Assembly: GCA_002015125.1 (NCBI GenBank)
Contig: MUYB01000055.1
Span: 1-39,493 of the forward strand
Direction: 5' to 3'
Length of the DNA: 39,493 nucleotides
Source: [Haemophilus] felis
Lineage (GTDB): Bacteria > Pseudomonadota > Gammaproteobacteria > Enterobacterales > Pasteurellaceae
How positions within the stretch are numbered: the stretch's first letter is position 1; every line of letters starts with the position of its first letter. Under the pieces are notes generated by a model. It searched no databases. It was not told where the DNA came from and saw nothing but the letters and a program-made list of their open reading frames with translations. Made by a program: the position numbers and the translations under genes. Shown here piece by piece: positions 9,729 through 18,781 of this stretch.

Positions 9729-10498
9729 TGACGAGAATAGATAACTATCAGCAACGCTTTGGTGGCATCGCTCGCCTTTATACTGAACAAGGCTTAGCAC
9801 GCTTGCGCCAAGCCCATATTTGCGTGATTGGCATTGGCGGCGTCGGCTCTTGGTGTGTGGAGGCGCTAGCGCGTTCCGGCGTAGGTAAAATTACCTTGAT
9901 TGATATGGATGACATTTGTGTTACCAACATTAACCGTCAATTGCCAGCCATGACTGGCACAATTGGTCAGTTGAAAACAGAAGTGATGGCGGAACGCGTT
10001 AAACTGATTAATCCCGAATGCCAAACCCACATTATTGATGATTTTATTAGCCCACAAAATCTCGCGGAATATATGGATTCCTCATTCGATTATGTGATAG
10101 ACGCTATTGACAGCGTGAAAACGAAAGCCGCCCTGATTGCCTATTGTAAGCGCCATAAAATTAAGATTATTAGTATCGGTGGCGCCGGCGGTCAAACCGA
10201 TCCCAGTCAAATTCAAATTGCCGACCTCAGTAAAACTATTCAAGATCCTCTTATGGCAAAGGTACGCGCGCAACTGCGCAAAGAATATGGCTTCAGCCAA
10301 AACCCGAAACGGAAATTCGGCGTACCTTGTGTATTTTCCACTCAGCCTTTAATTTTTCCACAAGTGGAAGGGCAATGTGAAACCTCTGCCACCATGAACT
10401 GCGCCAATGGTTTTGGCGCTGCCACCATGATTACCGCCACCTTTGCTTTTTTTGCTGTTGCTAAAGTGGTGGAAAAATTAACGGATAATTTATCCTAG
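9728..10498 (+). CDS. tcdA: tRNA threonylcarbamoyladenosine dehydratase TcdA
   Basis: An E1-like enzyme that uses ATP to cyclise t6A37 to ct6A in ANN-decoding tRNAs. It has 256 residues with a ThiF/MoeB fold: the nucleotide loop GIGGVGSW (about 35-42), then LIDMDDICVTNINRQ, and a late Cys segment (FGVPCVFST). I start at the ATG that overlaps the mltA stop by one base (TAATG). A start 15 bp upstream would lie inside mltA and add residues unlike the family. The mltA-tcdA pair is likely one transcript. Confidence 0.95.
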   Translation: MTRIDNYQQRFGGIARLYTEQGLARLRQAHICVIGIGGVGSWCVEALARSGVGKITLIDMDDICVTNINRQLPAMTGTIGQLKTEVMAERVKLINPECQTHIIDDFISPQNLAEYMDSSFDYVIDAIDSVKTKAALIAYCKRHKIKIISIGGAGGQTDPSQIQIADLSKTIQDPLMAKVRAQLRKEYGFSQNPKRKFGVPCVFSTQPLIFPQVEGQCETSATMNCANGFGAATMITATFAFFAVAKVVEKLTDNLS

Positions 10499-10610
10499 CG
10501 CTGGTGCTAAACTTATTTTTCACCTTAAAAAAAGGTGGCAATCCCCTATAAAAAGGAGTAGTCTAGCGCGGTTTTTTTATACTTTATATTCAAATAAAAG
10601 GTAATTCATT

Positions 10611-11648
10611 ATGTTAAAACATTCCTTAGTTAAAACCAGCCTCGCCTTTGCGGTAGCGTCCTTTGCCGCTGGCGCTAGTGCGAATATTGTTACTTCAATT
10701 AAACCATTAGGCTTTATTGCTTCTTCTATTGCTGACGGCGTAACTGGTACAGAAGTGCTTGTGCCTGCTGGCGCGTCACCGCACGATTACAGTTTGAAAC
10801 CTTCTGATGTAGCAAAATTAAAAAAAGCGGAATTAGTGCTATGGATTGGTAAAGATGTCGACAGCTTTTTAGATGACACCTTGCGCCCAATGCCTTTTAA
10901 AAAAGTATTAACTATCGCGGATTTCAATGAAATTGCACCATTCCTTGATCATGAAGATGAAGACCATGATCACGACCATGACCATGAGCACGCTCACAAA
11001 CACGAACATCATGCTCACAAACATGAACATCACGATCATGACCATGACCACGATCATGAACATCATGACCATGCTCACAAGCATGACCATGAGCACGAGC
11101 ATCATGGACATGATCATCATGGGCATGACCACAGCACGAACTGGCACGTTTGGTATTCAGCAGAAATTAGCAATGCTGTTGCAGAACGTTTAGCAAAACG
11201 CTTAACAGAAAATTATCCTGAGAAAACAGCGAAAATTGCACAAAACTTAGCAGAGTTCAAACAATCTTTAGCGGCGCAACAAGCCAAAATTAAACAGAAA
11301 CTCGCACCAGTGAAAGAAAAAGGTTTCTATGTGTTCCACGATGCCTATAGCTACTTCAATGAAGCTTATGATCTCAACCAAGTAGGCTATTTCACCATTA
11401 ACCCATTGGTAGCGCCAGGGGCAAAAACCTTACAAAAAATCAAAGGTGAAATTAAAGAACACAAAGTTAATTGCCTGTTTGCTGAACCACAATTTACCCC
11501 AAAAGTGATCGACAGCTTACGCAAAGGCACAGGCGTCAATGTAGGACAACTCGACCCAATGGGCGAAAAAGTGAAATTAGGCAAAAATTCCTATGCAGCC
11601 TTCTTGCAATATACCGCAGATAGCTATTTCTCCTGTTTGCGTAAATAA
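10611..11648 (+). CDS. znuA: Zinc ABC transporter periplasmic protein ZnuA
   Basis: A cluster A-I metal-binding protein that captures Zn(II) in the periplasm. It has 345 residues and a Sec signal ending ASA at about residue 24. Predicted zinc ligands are H58 (GASPHDYS), H179 (NWHVWYS) and H243 (FHDAYSYF). Between the first and second lies an unusually long His/Asp/Glu-rich loop (about 114-174). A Cys pair (C288, C342) matches the C-terminal disulfide of gammaproteobacterial ZnuA. No permease or ATPase genes are next to it, so it must use ZnuBC encoded elsewhere; Haemophilus also has a stand-alone zinc-binding protein gene. Confidence 0.96.
   Translation: MLKHSLVKTSLAFAVASFAAGASANIVTSIKPLGFIASSIADGVTGTEVLVPAGASPHDYSLKPSDVAKLKKAELVLWIGKDVDSFLDDTLRPMPFKKVLTIADFNEIAPFLDHEDEDHDHDHDHEHAHKHEHHAHKHEHHDHDHDHDHEHHDHAHKHDHEHEHHGHDHHGHDHSTNWHVWYSAEISNAVAERLAKRLTENYPEKTAKIAQNLAEFKQSLAAQQAKIKQKLAPVKEKGFYVFHDAYSYFNEAYDLNQVGYFTINPLVAPGAKTLQKIKGEIKEHKVNCLFAEPQFTPKVIDSLRKGTGVNVGQLDPMGEKVKLGKNSYAAFLQYTADSYFSCLRK
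10950..11135 (+). repeat. His-codon repeat tract inside znuA
   Basis: A low-complexity run of CAT/CAC, GAC/GAT and GAA/GAG/AAA codons encodes the His-rich loop, with repeated short units such as CATGACCATGA. It is in frame and made of mixed short units. Its length may vary between strains. Confidence 0.75.
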
Positions 11649-11657
11649 AAACCACGA

Positions 11658-11684
11658 AATAGAGGCGCATCGCCTCTATTTTTA
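11658..11684 (+). terminator. znuA terminator
   Basis: A 10-bp stem (AATAGAGGCG / CGCCTCTATT) with a CAT loop followed by TTT starts 10 bp after the znuA stop. Confidence 0.85.
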
Positions 11685-11735
11685 TACCTGAAATTTAAAT
11701 CAAATTTTTCATCTATGGATTTAGGCGAGAAAAAA

Positions 11736-11797
11736 GTTGAGGTAGATCGCACAAATTCGTTTATCTATTTGAATTTGTCATCTTTAGCCTTTACAAT
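11736..11797 (+). promoter_or_regulatory. mdh promoter with CRP-like site
   Basis: -35 TTGAAT (11769-11774) and -10 TACAAT (11792-11797) with a 17-bp spacer. Upstream, GTTGA-N6-TCGCA (11736-11751) is a weak CRP-like palindrome centred near -60 from the expected transcript start. The second half-site resembles the TCGCA form of Haemophilus CRP-S sites. The promoter call is fair; the CRP call is tentative. Confidence 0.45.
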
Positions 11798-11835
11798 CTC
11801 GCGGTCAATTTTAACTAACCCATAAGGAGTAACAA

Positions 11836-12771
11836 ATGAAAGTAGCAGTTTTAGGCGCAGCTGGCGGTATTGGTCAAGCATTAGCACTATTATTAAAAGT
11901 TCAGTTACCAGCAGGTTCTGAGTTATCTTTATATGATATTGCACCAGTTACCCCCGGCGTTGCAGCTGATGTGAGCCATATTCCAACTGCGGTAAAAGTA
12001 CAAGGTTTCGCAGGCGAGGACCCAACACCAGCATTACAAGGCGCAGACGTAGTATTAATTTCTGCTGGTGTAGCACGCAAACCGGGTATGGATCGCTCTG
12101 ACCTATTCAATATCAATGCTGGCATCGTGCGCAATCTTATTGAAAAAGTAGCAGTAACTTGTCCAAAAGCTTGTGTGGGAATTATCACTAACCCAGTTAA
12201 CACCACTGTTGCTATTGCAGCAGAAGTATTGAAAAAAGCAGGTGTTTACGACAAACGTAAATTATTTGGTGTAACTACATTAGACATTATTCGTTCTGAA
12301 ACTTTCGTTTCTGAATTGAAAAACTTAGAACCAACTCGCACAACTGTTCCAGTCATTGGTGGACACTCTGGCGTTACTATTCTTCCATTACTTTCTCAAG
12401 TGCAATACGCAGAGTGGAAAGAAGAAGAAATCGCACCATTAACAAAACGTATCCAAAATGCAGGTACAGAAGTAGTTGAAGCGAAAGCTGGCGGCGGATC
12501 TGCAACCTTATCTATGGCACAAGCAGCAGCGCGTTTTGCTCTTTCCTTGGTGAAAGCATTAAAAGGTGAAAATGTGGTTGAATGCACCTATGTCGAAGGC
12601 GACGGTAAATACGCACGCTTCTTTGCTCAACCAGTACGTTTAGGTAAAGAAGGCGTGGAAGAAATTCTTCCATTAGGTCCATTAAGCGCATTCGAGCAAC
12701 AAGCACTCGACGCGATGTTAACCACCTTACGTGCTGACATTGAATTAGGCGAAAAATTCGTTAATCAATAA
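11836..12771 (+). CDS. mdh: Malate dehydrogenase
   Basis: An NAD-dependent enzyme interconverting malate and oxaloacetate. It has 311 residues, one short of E. coli Mdh. The Rossmann loop GAAGGIGQ is at 7-14, substrate-binding Arg81, Arg87 and Arg153 are in place, and the catalytic His177 lies in [15 protein letters not shown] precedes the ATG at good spacing. It stands alone between two terminators. Confidence 0.98.
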   Translation: MKVAVLGAAGGIGQALALLLKVQLPAGSELSLYDIAPVTPGVAADVSHIPTAVKVQGFAGEDPTPALQGADVVLISAGVARKPGMDRSDLFNINAGIVRNLIEKVAVTCPKACVGIITNPVNTTVAIAAEVLKKAGVYDKRKLFGVTTLDIIRSETFVSELKNLEPTRTTVPVIGGHSGVTILPLLSQVQYAEWKEEEIAPLTKRIQNAGTEVVEAKAGGGSATLSMAQAAARFALSLVKALKGENVVECTYVEGDGKYARFFAQPVRLGKEGVEEILPLGPLSAFEQQALDAMLTTLRADIELGEKFVNQ

Positions 12772-12784
12772 TTCTAATTAGACT

Positions 12785-12819
12785 AAAAAGAGATTTCCCG
12801 AACAGGAAATCTCTTTTTT
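12785..12819 (+). terminator. mdh terminator
   Basis: A perfect 14-bp stem (AAAAAGAGATTTCC / GGAAATCTCTTTTT) with a 6-nt loop ends in a T run. It also has an A-run on the 5' side, so it could serve yccS on the minus strand. Confidence 0.92.
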
Positions 12820-12856
12820 ACTTCCCTTCAAAATCTCACCTACTATCCCACTCTTA

Positions 12857-14971
12857 TTAAAACAATTTATGCAACGACGGTAAAAGCTGATTAATCATAC
12901 CGAGTTGTTGGGTAAGAATATTGAGTTCGTCGGCTTCGTTGAACTGAGGGGATTCTTTTAATTCAACCTCAATTTTATCCGCCAATTGTTTAAATTCCTC
13001 GTTAGTCAATTCATCAATATGTTGTAATGCATAAATCAGTTTCTTCGCAATAGGATAAAATACCGACAAAAATACTGGATTTTTTTGCAACACAGCGCTG
13101 TTGTGGCGATAAGATCCTAGCGCGGAAATATAACTTAACAACGAATAATTTAATTTTAAAAATTCAAATCCCTGTGCCAAATATGCTTGGTATTTTTGTG
13201 GTTCGCTGTTCATATTTGACACGGTGGCGCTTAAGGCATTGGCGTTTTCGTGGGCTTGACGTCTCGCGATGCGGTACTGCAATAAATCGCCTTTACCAAA
13301 CTGAAGCTGACATAAAATATACAACAGATATTTGGCATTGCTTTTAACCGCTTGGCGACTCACTTTATCTAATTGCAAATATTTCCAATCTGGCCATAGG
13401 TAGGCGACACCGATCCACGCAATAGCCGCACCCAATAATGTGTCTAACACGCGAGAATACAGCGCGGTGTGTAAGTCAAATCCCATAATGTTAAAGCTAA
13501 TCAATACTTGCAGCGTAATAAAAAAGGTTGAGAAGCTGTAATTATTGCTACGGAAGAAGAAAAATAAGGTGCTGGTCGCGACCACTAATCCTAATTGCAC
13601 AGGCAAGGTAGGATTGAGATAAGGCAACAGCGATCCTACGATGACGCCAAGAATAGTACCTAAAATCCGTTGTTTTAGGCGAGTTTTGGTGGCGGAATAA
13701 TTGGGCTGGCATACAAATATCGCTGTCAGTAAAATCCAATAGCCACGATCTAATTGGAAAAATTCCACAATAACACAGCACAGAAATACCACAATGCTCA
13801 AACGTACTGCGTGGCGGAAAAGCTGAGAATGAAAATTAAGTTGGCTTTTAATGGCATAAAAAATATTTCTTAATCCATGAATTTGTTCATTGTGAATTTG
13901 CGCGGTTTCAGAATTTTCAATTTGCCCTGCTTCTTGATCCAAATGATGCAATTGCCAATCAATGGCGATCAAATTTTCAATTAACCCATTGAGGTGCAAT
14001 ATATTTTTTTCATCCGTGCTTTGGCTCGTTTTATACAACGCAAAAGAATGTTGTAAACCCAGCAAGGCTTTTTTCAGACGCTGATTATAATGATAAGACT
14101 TATTTTGTTTTAAACTTAAACTCAAATCGCGACAAGCTTGCGCTTGCAGCTCAAGTAAACGCTGAATACGGAAAATCAAATCGCTGTTTTTCAGTTGTTC
14201 AACTAAAAGTTGATAGTGAAATAAATTGGAATTTGCGCGTTCGTGCATTTCTTGGGCAGCAAAATAATAGCGGATCATTTTGGTGGTGCGACTGTGGCGA
14301 TATTGCCCTCTAATACGATAAAAAAGCGCAGTTCGGCAAGCGTTAAAAGCTTCAATTAATTGACTATCTCGCATTGCCAAATTAATTTCTTTTTGTGGCA
14401 ATTGATCAATATCGTCAGGGTCAAAAAATAAGGCTTTGCTATCTAGATAATCCGCCAATTTCGCAAAGCTGTTGGCGATGTTTTCTTGAACAGGGCGGTT
14501 AGGGAAAAACAGATGCACAATTAAGGCGGTGGCGCTATACAGCAGGGTGCCGCATAAAATCAAGAAAGGATTAATAAACCAAGGGGTTTCTGGCAAATAG
14601 GATAAGGTGGTGTATAAGGCGATGATCAAGGTGCCAAAGGCAATGGTGCTATAACGCTGCCCGACAGTTCCCACTAAAGTGAACAAAAAAGTCATGCCCG
14701 TCATCAATAACGTAAACTGATAGGGTTTACCTAAGCTAATTTGCACCGTGAGGGAAGACACCGAAAAGGCGAGCAAAGTATAAAATAGGTTTTTCACTCG
14801 CCCAGTTAAACGGTTATCCAAATCCACTAAGCCACCCGCAATGACGCCCAAGATAAGCGGCATACTTTGCGCTGAAATTTCCAACAACCATACCAAAAGC
14901 GCTACAATATTAACGGCGATAAAAATGGGCAGAGTGGCAATGACTTTAGCATTGAGCCAACGATGTATCAT
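12857..14971 (-). CDS. yccS: YccS/YhfK-family inner-membrane protein (FUSC-type)
   Basis: A 704-residue membrane protein of the YccS/YhfK family, related to fusaric-acid and aromatic-acid efflux proteins. It has two hydrophobic blocks of about six segments each (roughly 10-150 and 390-525), a large cytoplasmic region between them and another at the C-terminus. The second block carries the family pattern around YWILLTAIFVCQPNYSATKTR. Substrate and physiological role are unknown. It follows yccF by 17 bp; E. coli also has yccF-yccS adjacent, near mgsA and yccT. Confidence 0.92.
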   Translation of the reverse strand: MIHRWLNAKVIATLPIFIAVNIVALLVWLLEISAQSMPLILGVIAGGLVDLDNRLTGRVKNLFYTLLAFSVSSLTVQISLGKPYQFTLLMTGMTFLFTLVGTVGQRYSTIAFGTLIIALYTTLSYLPETPWFINPFLILCGTLLYSATALIVHLFFPNRPVQENIANSFAKLADYLDSKALFFDPDDIDQLPQKEINLAMRDSQLIEAFNACRTALFYRIRGQYRHSRTTKMIRYYFAAQEMHERANSNLFHYQLLVEQLKNSDLIFRIQRLLELQAQACRDLSLSLKQNKSYHYNQRLKKALLGLQHSFALYKTSQSTDEKNILHLNGLIENLIAIDWQLHHLDQEAGQIENSETAQIHNEQIHGLRNIFYAIKSQLNFHSQLFRHAVRLSIVVFLCCVIVEFFQLDRGYWILLTAIFVCQPNYSATKTRLKQRILGTILGVIVGSLLPYLNPTLPVQLGLVVATSTLFFFFRSNNYSFSTFFITLQVLISFNIMGFDLHTALYSRVLDTLLGAAIAWIGVAYLWPDWKYLQLDKVSRQAVKSNAKYLLYILCQLQFGKGDLLQYRIARRQAHENANALSATVSNMNSEPQKYQAYLAQGFEFLKLNYSLLSYISALGSYRHNSAVLQKNPVFLSVFYPIAKKLIYALQHIDELTNEEFKQLADKIEVELKESPQFNEADELNILTQQLGMINQLLPSLHKLF

Positions 14972-14988
14972 CTTCGGCCCCCCCTGTT

Positions 14989-15432
14989 TTAGCGTCGGAA
15001 TTGTTTTTCTGCTGCTTGTTGGCGCGCCAACTCAGCTACATGTTTAGGCACAACGCGCTGTCCCACTGGCAATAACGCGATACCAGCAAGTTTAAAATTA
15101 GCCAATCCAACGGGAATACCAATAATAGTTAAACATTGCGCAATTCCTGCAAACACATGGCTTAAACATAACCACCAACCAAAGAAGACAAACCACACAA
15201 TGTTTAAAATGGTTCCCAAGGAATTGCTCACTGGGTTTATTGGCTCAAGGTATTTCACATGAATAATGTCATTTCCAAAGGGAACTAAGGACATTTTGCT
15301 AATTTCCCAGCAACTGCGCGTATAAGGCAAGGTAATAATCAGTAACGCGCTCATTAAGGTCGCAAACAACCAACCTAAGGTGGTAAAAAAACCGCCTAGC
15401 ACAAAATTGAGAATATTTAGAATTAAGCTCAT
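14989..15432 (-). CDS. yccF: YccF family inner-membrane protein
   Basis: A 147-residue protein with two copies of the YccF domain. Each copy has a hydrophobic hairpin, a WxFxFGW-like core (NIVWFVFFGWWL) and a late Gly-Ile-Pro turn (IIGIPVGLANFKLA). The function is unknown. It sits directly upstream of yccS on the same strand, as in E. coli, so the two probably act together in the membrane. Confidence 0.92.
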   Translation of the reverse strand: MSLILNILNFVLGGFFTTLGWLFATLMSALLIITLPYTRSCWEISKMSLVPFGNDIIHVKYLEPINPVSNSLGTILNIVWFVFFGWWLCLSHVFAGIAQCLTIIGIPVGLANFKLAGIALLPVGQRVVPKHVAELARQQAAEKQFRR

Positions 15433-15449
15433 TTTTATCTCCGATTAAA

Positions 15450-15908
15450 CTATTTCAAGCGCTCTTGTAAATATCCCTCATAATCAGGAATACGGATCTC
15501 ACTAGTTTGTTGTATTAATGGCGAACTAATTAAAAAATCCGCCGTTGCCATATTCATTGCCACAGGGATATTCCACACCGTCGCAATACGCATTAACGCT
15601 TTTACATCAGGATCATGCGGCACTGCATTCATTGGATCCCAAAAGAAAATCATCATATCCACTTTTTTCTCAGCCACTAAACCGCCAAGTTGTTGATCAC
15701 CACCCATTGGACCGCTGAGTAAGCTATTTACCAATAACCCTGCTTCTTTTTGGATTAAGTTACCCGTAGTGCCTGTGGCATACAATGTATGTTGAGATAA
15801 TTCTTGGCTATGTTGTTTACACCAATCAATGAGATCTTGCTTACAGTGATCATGTGCAACTAATGCGATATGTTTACATCTAGATAAAGTGCGATACGTG
15901 CTTTGCAT
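15450..15908 (-). CDS. mgsA: Methylglyoxal synthase
   Basis: Converts dihydroxyacetone phosphate to methylglyoxal and phosphate, a bypass of lower glycolysis under sugar-phosphate stress. It has 152 residues, the usual length. The phosphate-binding GTTGN (about 46-50), the catalytic Asp71 in GPMGGDQQ, and His98 with Asp101 in VPHDPDVK are all present. An upstream in-frame start at 15941 would add 11 residues encoded inside the preceding terminator stem, so I use the ATG at 15908, which matches family N-termini. Confidence 0.97.
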   Translation of the reverse strand: MQSTYRTLSRCKHIALVAHDHCKQDLIDWCKQHSQELSQHTLYATGTTGNLIQKEAGLLVNSLLSGPMGGDQQLGGLVAEKKVDMMIFFWDPMNAVPHDPDVKALMRIATVWNIPVAMNMATADFLISSPLIQQTSEIRIPDYEGYLQERLK

Positions 15909-15921
15909 AAAAACTCCAATA

Positions 15922-15953
15922 TAAATAAAAAAGTGAGCCATTAGCTCACTTTT
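15922..15953 (-). terminator. yccT terminator
   Basis: A 10-bp stem (AAAAGTGAGC / GCTCACTTTT, 15929-15938 and 15944-15953) with a 5-nt loop is followed on the minus strand by a T-rich tract. It ends the yccT transcript ahead of mgsA. Confidence 0.88.
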
Positions 15954-15980
15954 GTCATAGAAAAAGAAATAATTAAAAAA

Positions 15981-16640
15981 TTATTTTAATTTGTGAGCCC
16001 AGTTAAGGAAACGTTGTTGCGTTTCTTTATCTGCTTGTTGGAACCAATATTGTAACATCTGTTCAGAAACGTTTTCACCCTGAACTACAATTTTTCCTTT
16101 CGCTGCTTTACCCGCAAAACCAGGAAGCGCGGCTGGCATTGCGCTTGTTGCAAAAGCTTTAACTGAGGCAACTGAGCCAGAAGCGTTATAATCTGAAAGC
16201 GTCTCAATAATATTCATACTAGGGAAGAAACCTTCCTGTTTTAAATATTCTTGTTTGGTTGATAATTCACTACCGCTTGCTGTCTTCACCGTAACAACTG
16301 GTGCTTTTTTAAATCTTTCTGCCGCAGATTCTGTATCTAAACGAGGAGCAGAAATCACAACATCTTCAGAAGAACCTTGGAAGGTAATAACAATAGGATC
16401 TGATTCAAATAACACACGATCAGAGCCAGCTCTAACAATTTCAGATACACGCACAACTACTTGATGTGTTTGTTTTTCATCAATCGTAAAAGAACGTTTT
16501 TGCTTCAAAACGGATTTATCTGCTTTTTGACCATCAATAGCAAGAAAATCGATATTTGACGAGCCAGTTACAACGCCTGCAAAACTAACAGAACTTGCTA
16601 GTAAAGCACTGCTAACTAATGCTGCAACACGAAATTTCAT
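15981..16640 (-). CDS. yccT: YccT/UPF0319 (DUF2057) secreted protein
   Basis: A 219-residue protein with a clear Sec signal (cleavage about ASSVSFA-G). The body matches the DUF2057 pattern: an early VDG-like turn (LAIDGQK), a beta-rich N-terminal half, and a helical Gln/Trp-rich C-terminus ending LNWAHKLK. The E. coli homologue YccT/CsgI is a periplasmic inhibitor of curli formation. Curli genes are not known from this family of bacteria, so the role here is probably different. It stands next to mgsA, as in E. coli. Confidence 0.85.
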   Translation of the reverse strand: MKFRVAALVSSALLASSVSFAGVVTGSSNIDFLAIDGQKADKSVLKQKRSFTIDEKQTHQVVVRVSEIVRAGSDRVLFESDPIVITFQGSSEDVVISAPRLDTESAAERFKKAPVVTVKTASGSELSTKQEYLKQEGFFPSMNIIETLSDYNASGSVASVKAFATSAMPAALPGFAGKAAKGKIVVQGENVSEQMLQYWFQQADKETQQRFLNWAHKLK

Positions 16641-16789
16641 ATTTACTCCTATATTTCCGGAAAGAGTGTTTCAAATAAAACACTTTATTAGATAAAGTGT
16701 TGGTGCTTATGCTATTCTAATTTCACCAGAATGGGAATAGAAAACTAATCTAATTGATAAAATATTCGTATCACTACAGAGAATAACAG

Positions 16790-17062
16790 ATGGTTAATAA
16801 ACAATTTTTTATTTATGGACGAGTACAAGGTGTAGGATTTAGATTCACTACTTGGCGAGAGGCGCAAAAGCTAGGACTATCAGGATTCGTTAAAAATCGA
16901 GAGGACGGTAGTGTTGAAGTTGTAGTGAGAGCAGATTTATCAACCTTAGAAAAACTACGCTCTTGGTTACAAGTCGGACCAAGAGCAGCCAAAGTAAATA
17001 AAATAGTAGAACAAGATTACAAAGGAGAAATTCAGTTAACTGACTTTTCCATTAAACACTAG
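16790..17062 (+). CDS. acyP: Acylphosphatase
   Basis: A 90-residue enzyme hydrolysing carboxyl-phosphate bonds. The signature YGRVQGVGFR (9-18) supplies the catalytic Arg18, and Asn36 lies in GFVKNREDGSV. It is transcribed toward the yfe operon, and its last 11 bp overlap the end of yfeD on the other strand, with no terminator between. In E. coli the homologue yccX lies next to tusE; here the yfe operon separates them. Confidence 0.95.
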   Translation: MVNKQFFIYGRVQGVGFRFTTWREAQKLGLSGFVKNREDGSVEVVVRADLSTLEKLRSWLQVGPRAAKVNKIVEQDYKGEIQLTDFSIKH

Positions 17063-17888
17063 CTAATTTCATTAATTTATATTTCTGATAAATTAAAGCT
17101 AAAAGGAAAAATAACGCCTGCAACAAGATAATACAAGGTCCAGTGGCGCCATCAATATGATAACTAATAATGGTGCCTAACAAACTGCTCACCACTGACA
17201 CCGTCGTAGCGATGATTAGCATATAATCAAAACGCTTGCTTAAAATGAATGCCGTAATACCTGGTGAAATGAGCATTGCCACCACTAAAATCACACCCAC
17301 CACCTGCATTGCGGTAACGATGGTCAGGGCAAGCAACACGAGCAAGCCGTAATGCAATACTCTCGGCGCAAGACCAGCTACTCTGGCATGGCTTGGATCA
17401 AAGCAATACAGTAAGAAATCGCGACGTTTGACCGTCATAATCAAGAAAATAATGGCTGCAATCACCAAAGTCTCAATTAATTCACGGTCGCTGACGCCAA
17501 GCAAGTTACCAAATAAAATATGAGTGAGATGTTGATCGGTATCCATTTTTGTGAACAACACAATACCAAAGGCAAACATACCAGAAAACACGATTCCCAT
17601 AACGGTATCTTCTTTCACTCGACTATTTTCTTTCAAGTAACCCACACTCAAGGCACAAAAAATCCCTGCGACAAAAGCGCCGAAAGCAAGAGGTAATGCA
17701 AAAAAATAAGCCAGCACCACACCCGGCAACACCGCGTGGGAAATGGCGTCCCCCATTAATGACCAGCCTTTTAACACTAAATAACAAGACAGCACTGCAC
17801 AAATAATTGCCACAATCAACGCGGTAAACAGCGCATTTTGCATAAACTCATACTGAAAAGGTTCCAAAATCCAATCAACTAGCCACAT
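17052..17888 (-). CDS. yfeD: Iron/manganese ABC transporter permease YfeD
   Basis: A 278-residue inner-membrane permease of the ABC-3 (ZnuB/SitD) family with about eight to nine transmembrane segments. It starts WILEPFQYEFMQNAL and has the conserved GDAISHAVLPGVVLAYF and VGVILVVAMLISPGITAF stretches that face the ATPase and form the pore. Its start overlaps the yfeC stop by one base (TAATG), so translation is coupled. It pairs with YfeC, giving a heterodimeric channel. Confidence 0.95.
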   Translation of the reverse strand: MWLVDWILEPFQYEFMQNALFTALIVAIICAVLSCYLVLKGWSLMGDAISHAVLPGVVLAYFFALPLAFGAFVAGIFCALSVGYLKENSRVKEDTVMGIVFSGMFAFGIVLFTKMDTDQHLTHILFGNLLGVSDRELIETLVIAAIIFLIMTVKRRDFLLYCFDPSHARVAGLAPRVLHYGLLVLLALTIVTAMQVVGVILVVAMLISPGITAFILSKRFDYMLIIATTVSVVSSLLGTIISYHIDGATGPCIILLQALFFLLALIYQKYKLMKLASV

Positions 17889-18781
17889 TAGATTTTCTCC
17901 TCAATTTGTTCAGCACTTGCAGAATTTACTTGTTCTTCTCGCCCTTTTTTGAGATGAGGACGACGTAAAACACCATATTTAGGTGAGAATAAAAAAGCGA
18001 GCAAGAAAAGCACTGTTTGGAAAACAACAATCAACCCACCAGTGGCGCCATCGAGAAAATAGCTAGCATATACACCAAGACTGCTACTTAACACGCCCAA
18101 TACCACCGCAATGGTTGCTAAGGTTGGGAAGCGATCCGTTAATAAGTAAGCGGTGGCGCCAGGCGTGATCACCATCGCGATCACCAAAATTGCCCCTACG
18201 GTTTGCAGAGCAGCTACCACACAAGCACTCAACAACGTAAAGAAAAGTACTTTATACCACAAGGGCGACAACCCAACGGAAGTTGCGTGCGTTTCATCAA
18301 AAAACACTAGCAATAAATCTTTCCAAAACATCAGTAACAAGAGTAATGCGATGCCGATAATAATAGAAACTTGCACCACATCTTCGCGAGCGATACCAAG
18401 AATATTGCCGAAAATAATACTTTGTACGCTAATAGAAGTGGGATTGAGGGAAATTATCAGAAGCCCTAGGGCGAAGAAAGTGGTGAAAATAAAGCCGATA
18501 ACCGCATCTTCACGCAGTTTGGTAATAGATTTAATCCACAGAATGGAAAGTGCCGCAAGAATACCTGAAAAAAATGCACCTAAGGCATAGGGCATACCAA
18601 AAGCATAGGCAATCGCCACACCAGGCACAACAGAATGAGAAAGGGCATCACCAATCAGTGACCATCCTTTCAACATTAAATATGCAGAAAGAAATGCACA
18701 AATGCCCCCCACCATCGCGGAAAGTACAATGGCTTTCACCATATAATTATATTGAAAAGGTTCAAGCAATAGGGTCAACAT
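17888..18781 (-). CDS. yfeC: Iron/manganese ABC transporter permease YfeC
   Basis: A 297-residue ABC-3 family permease, a paralogue of the downstream YfeD. Hallmarks are GDALSHSVVPGVAIAY and VGAILVIAMVITPGATAYL. A charged cytoplasmic tail of about 30 residues follows the last membrane segment. One-base overlaps (TAATG) join it to both yfeB and yfeD, showing a tightly coupled operon. Confidence 0.95.
   Translation of the reverse strand: MLTLLLEPFQYNYMVKAIVLSAMVGGICAFLSAYLMLKGWSLIGDALSHSVVPGVAIAYAFGMPYALGAFFSGILAALSILWIKSITKLREDAVIGFIFTTFFALGLLIISLNPTSISVQSIIFGNILGIAREDVVQVSIIIGIALLLLLMFWKDLLLVFFDETHATSVGLSPLWYKVLFFTLLSACVVAALQTVGAILVIAMVITPGATAYLLTDRFPTLATIAVVLGVLSSSLGVYASYFLDGATGGLIVVFQTVLFLLAFLFSPKYGVLRRPHLKKGREEQVNSASAEQIEEKI

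Noticed and set aside
10521..10538. Terminator after tcdA (CACCTT / AAGGTG)
   Set aside because: The 6-bp stem has no T-run on the plus strand, and the next gene is znuA on the same strand; too weak to call.
10908..11193. Two open frames over the znuA His-rich tract, Met/Val-rich (minus) and Met/Thr-rich (plus)
   Set aside because: They are artefacts of reading CAT/GAC repeats in other frames; Met-rich low-complexity products with no ribosome site.
15909..15941. Longer N-terminus for methylglyoxal synthase
   Set aside because: The extra codons fall in the stem of the yccT terminator and are not found in the family.
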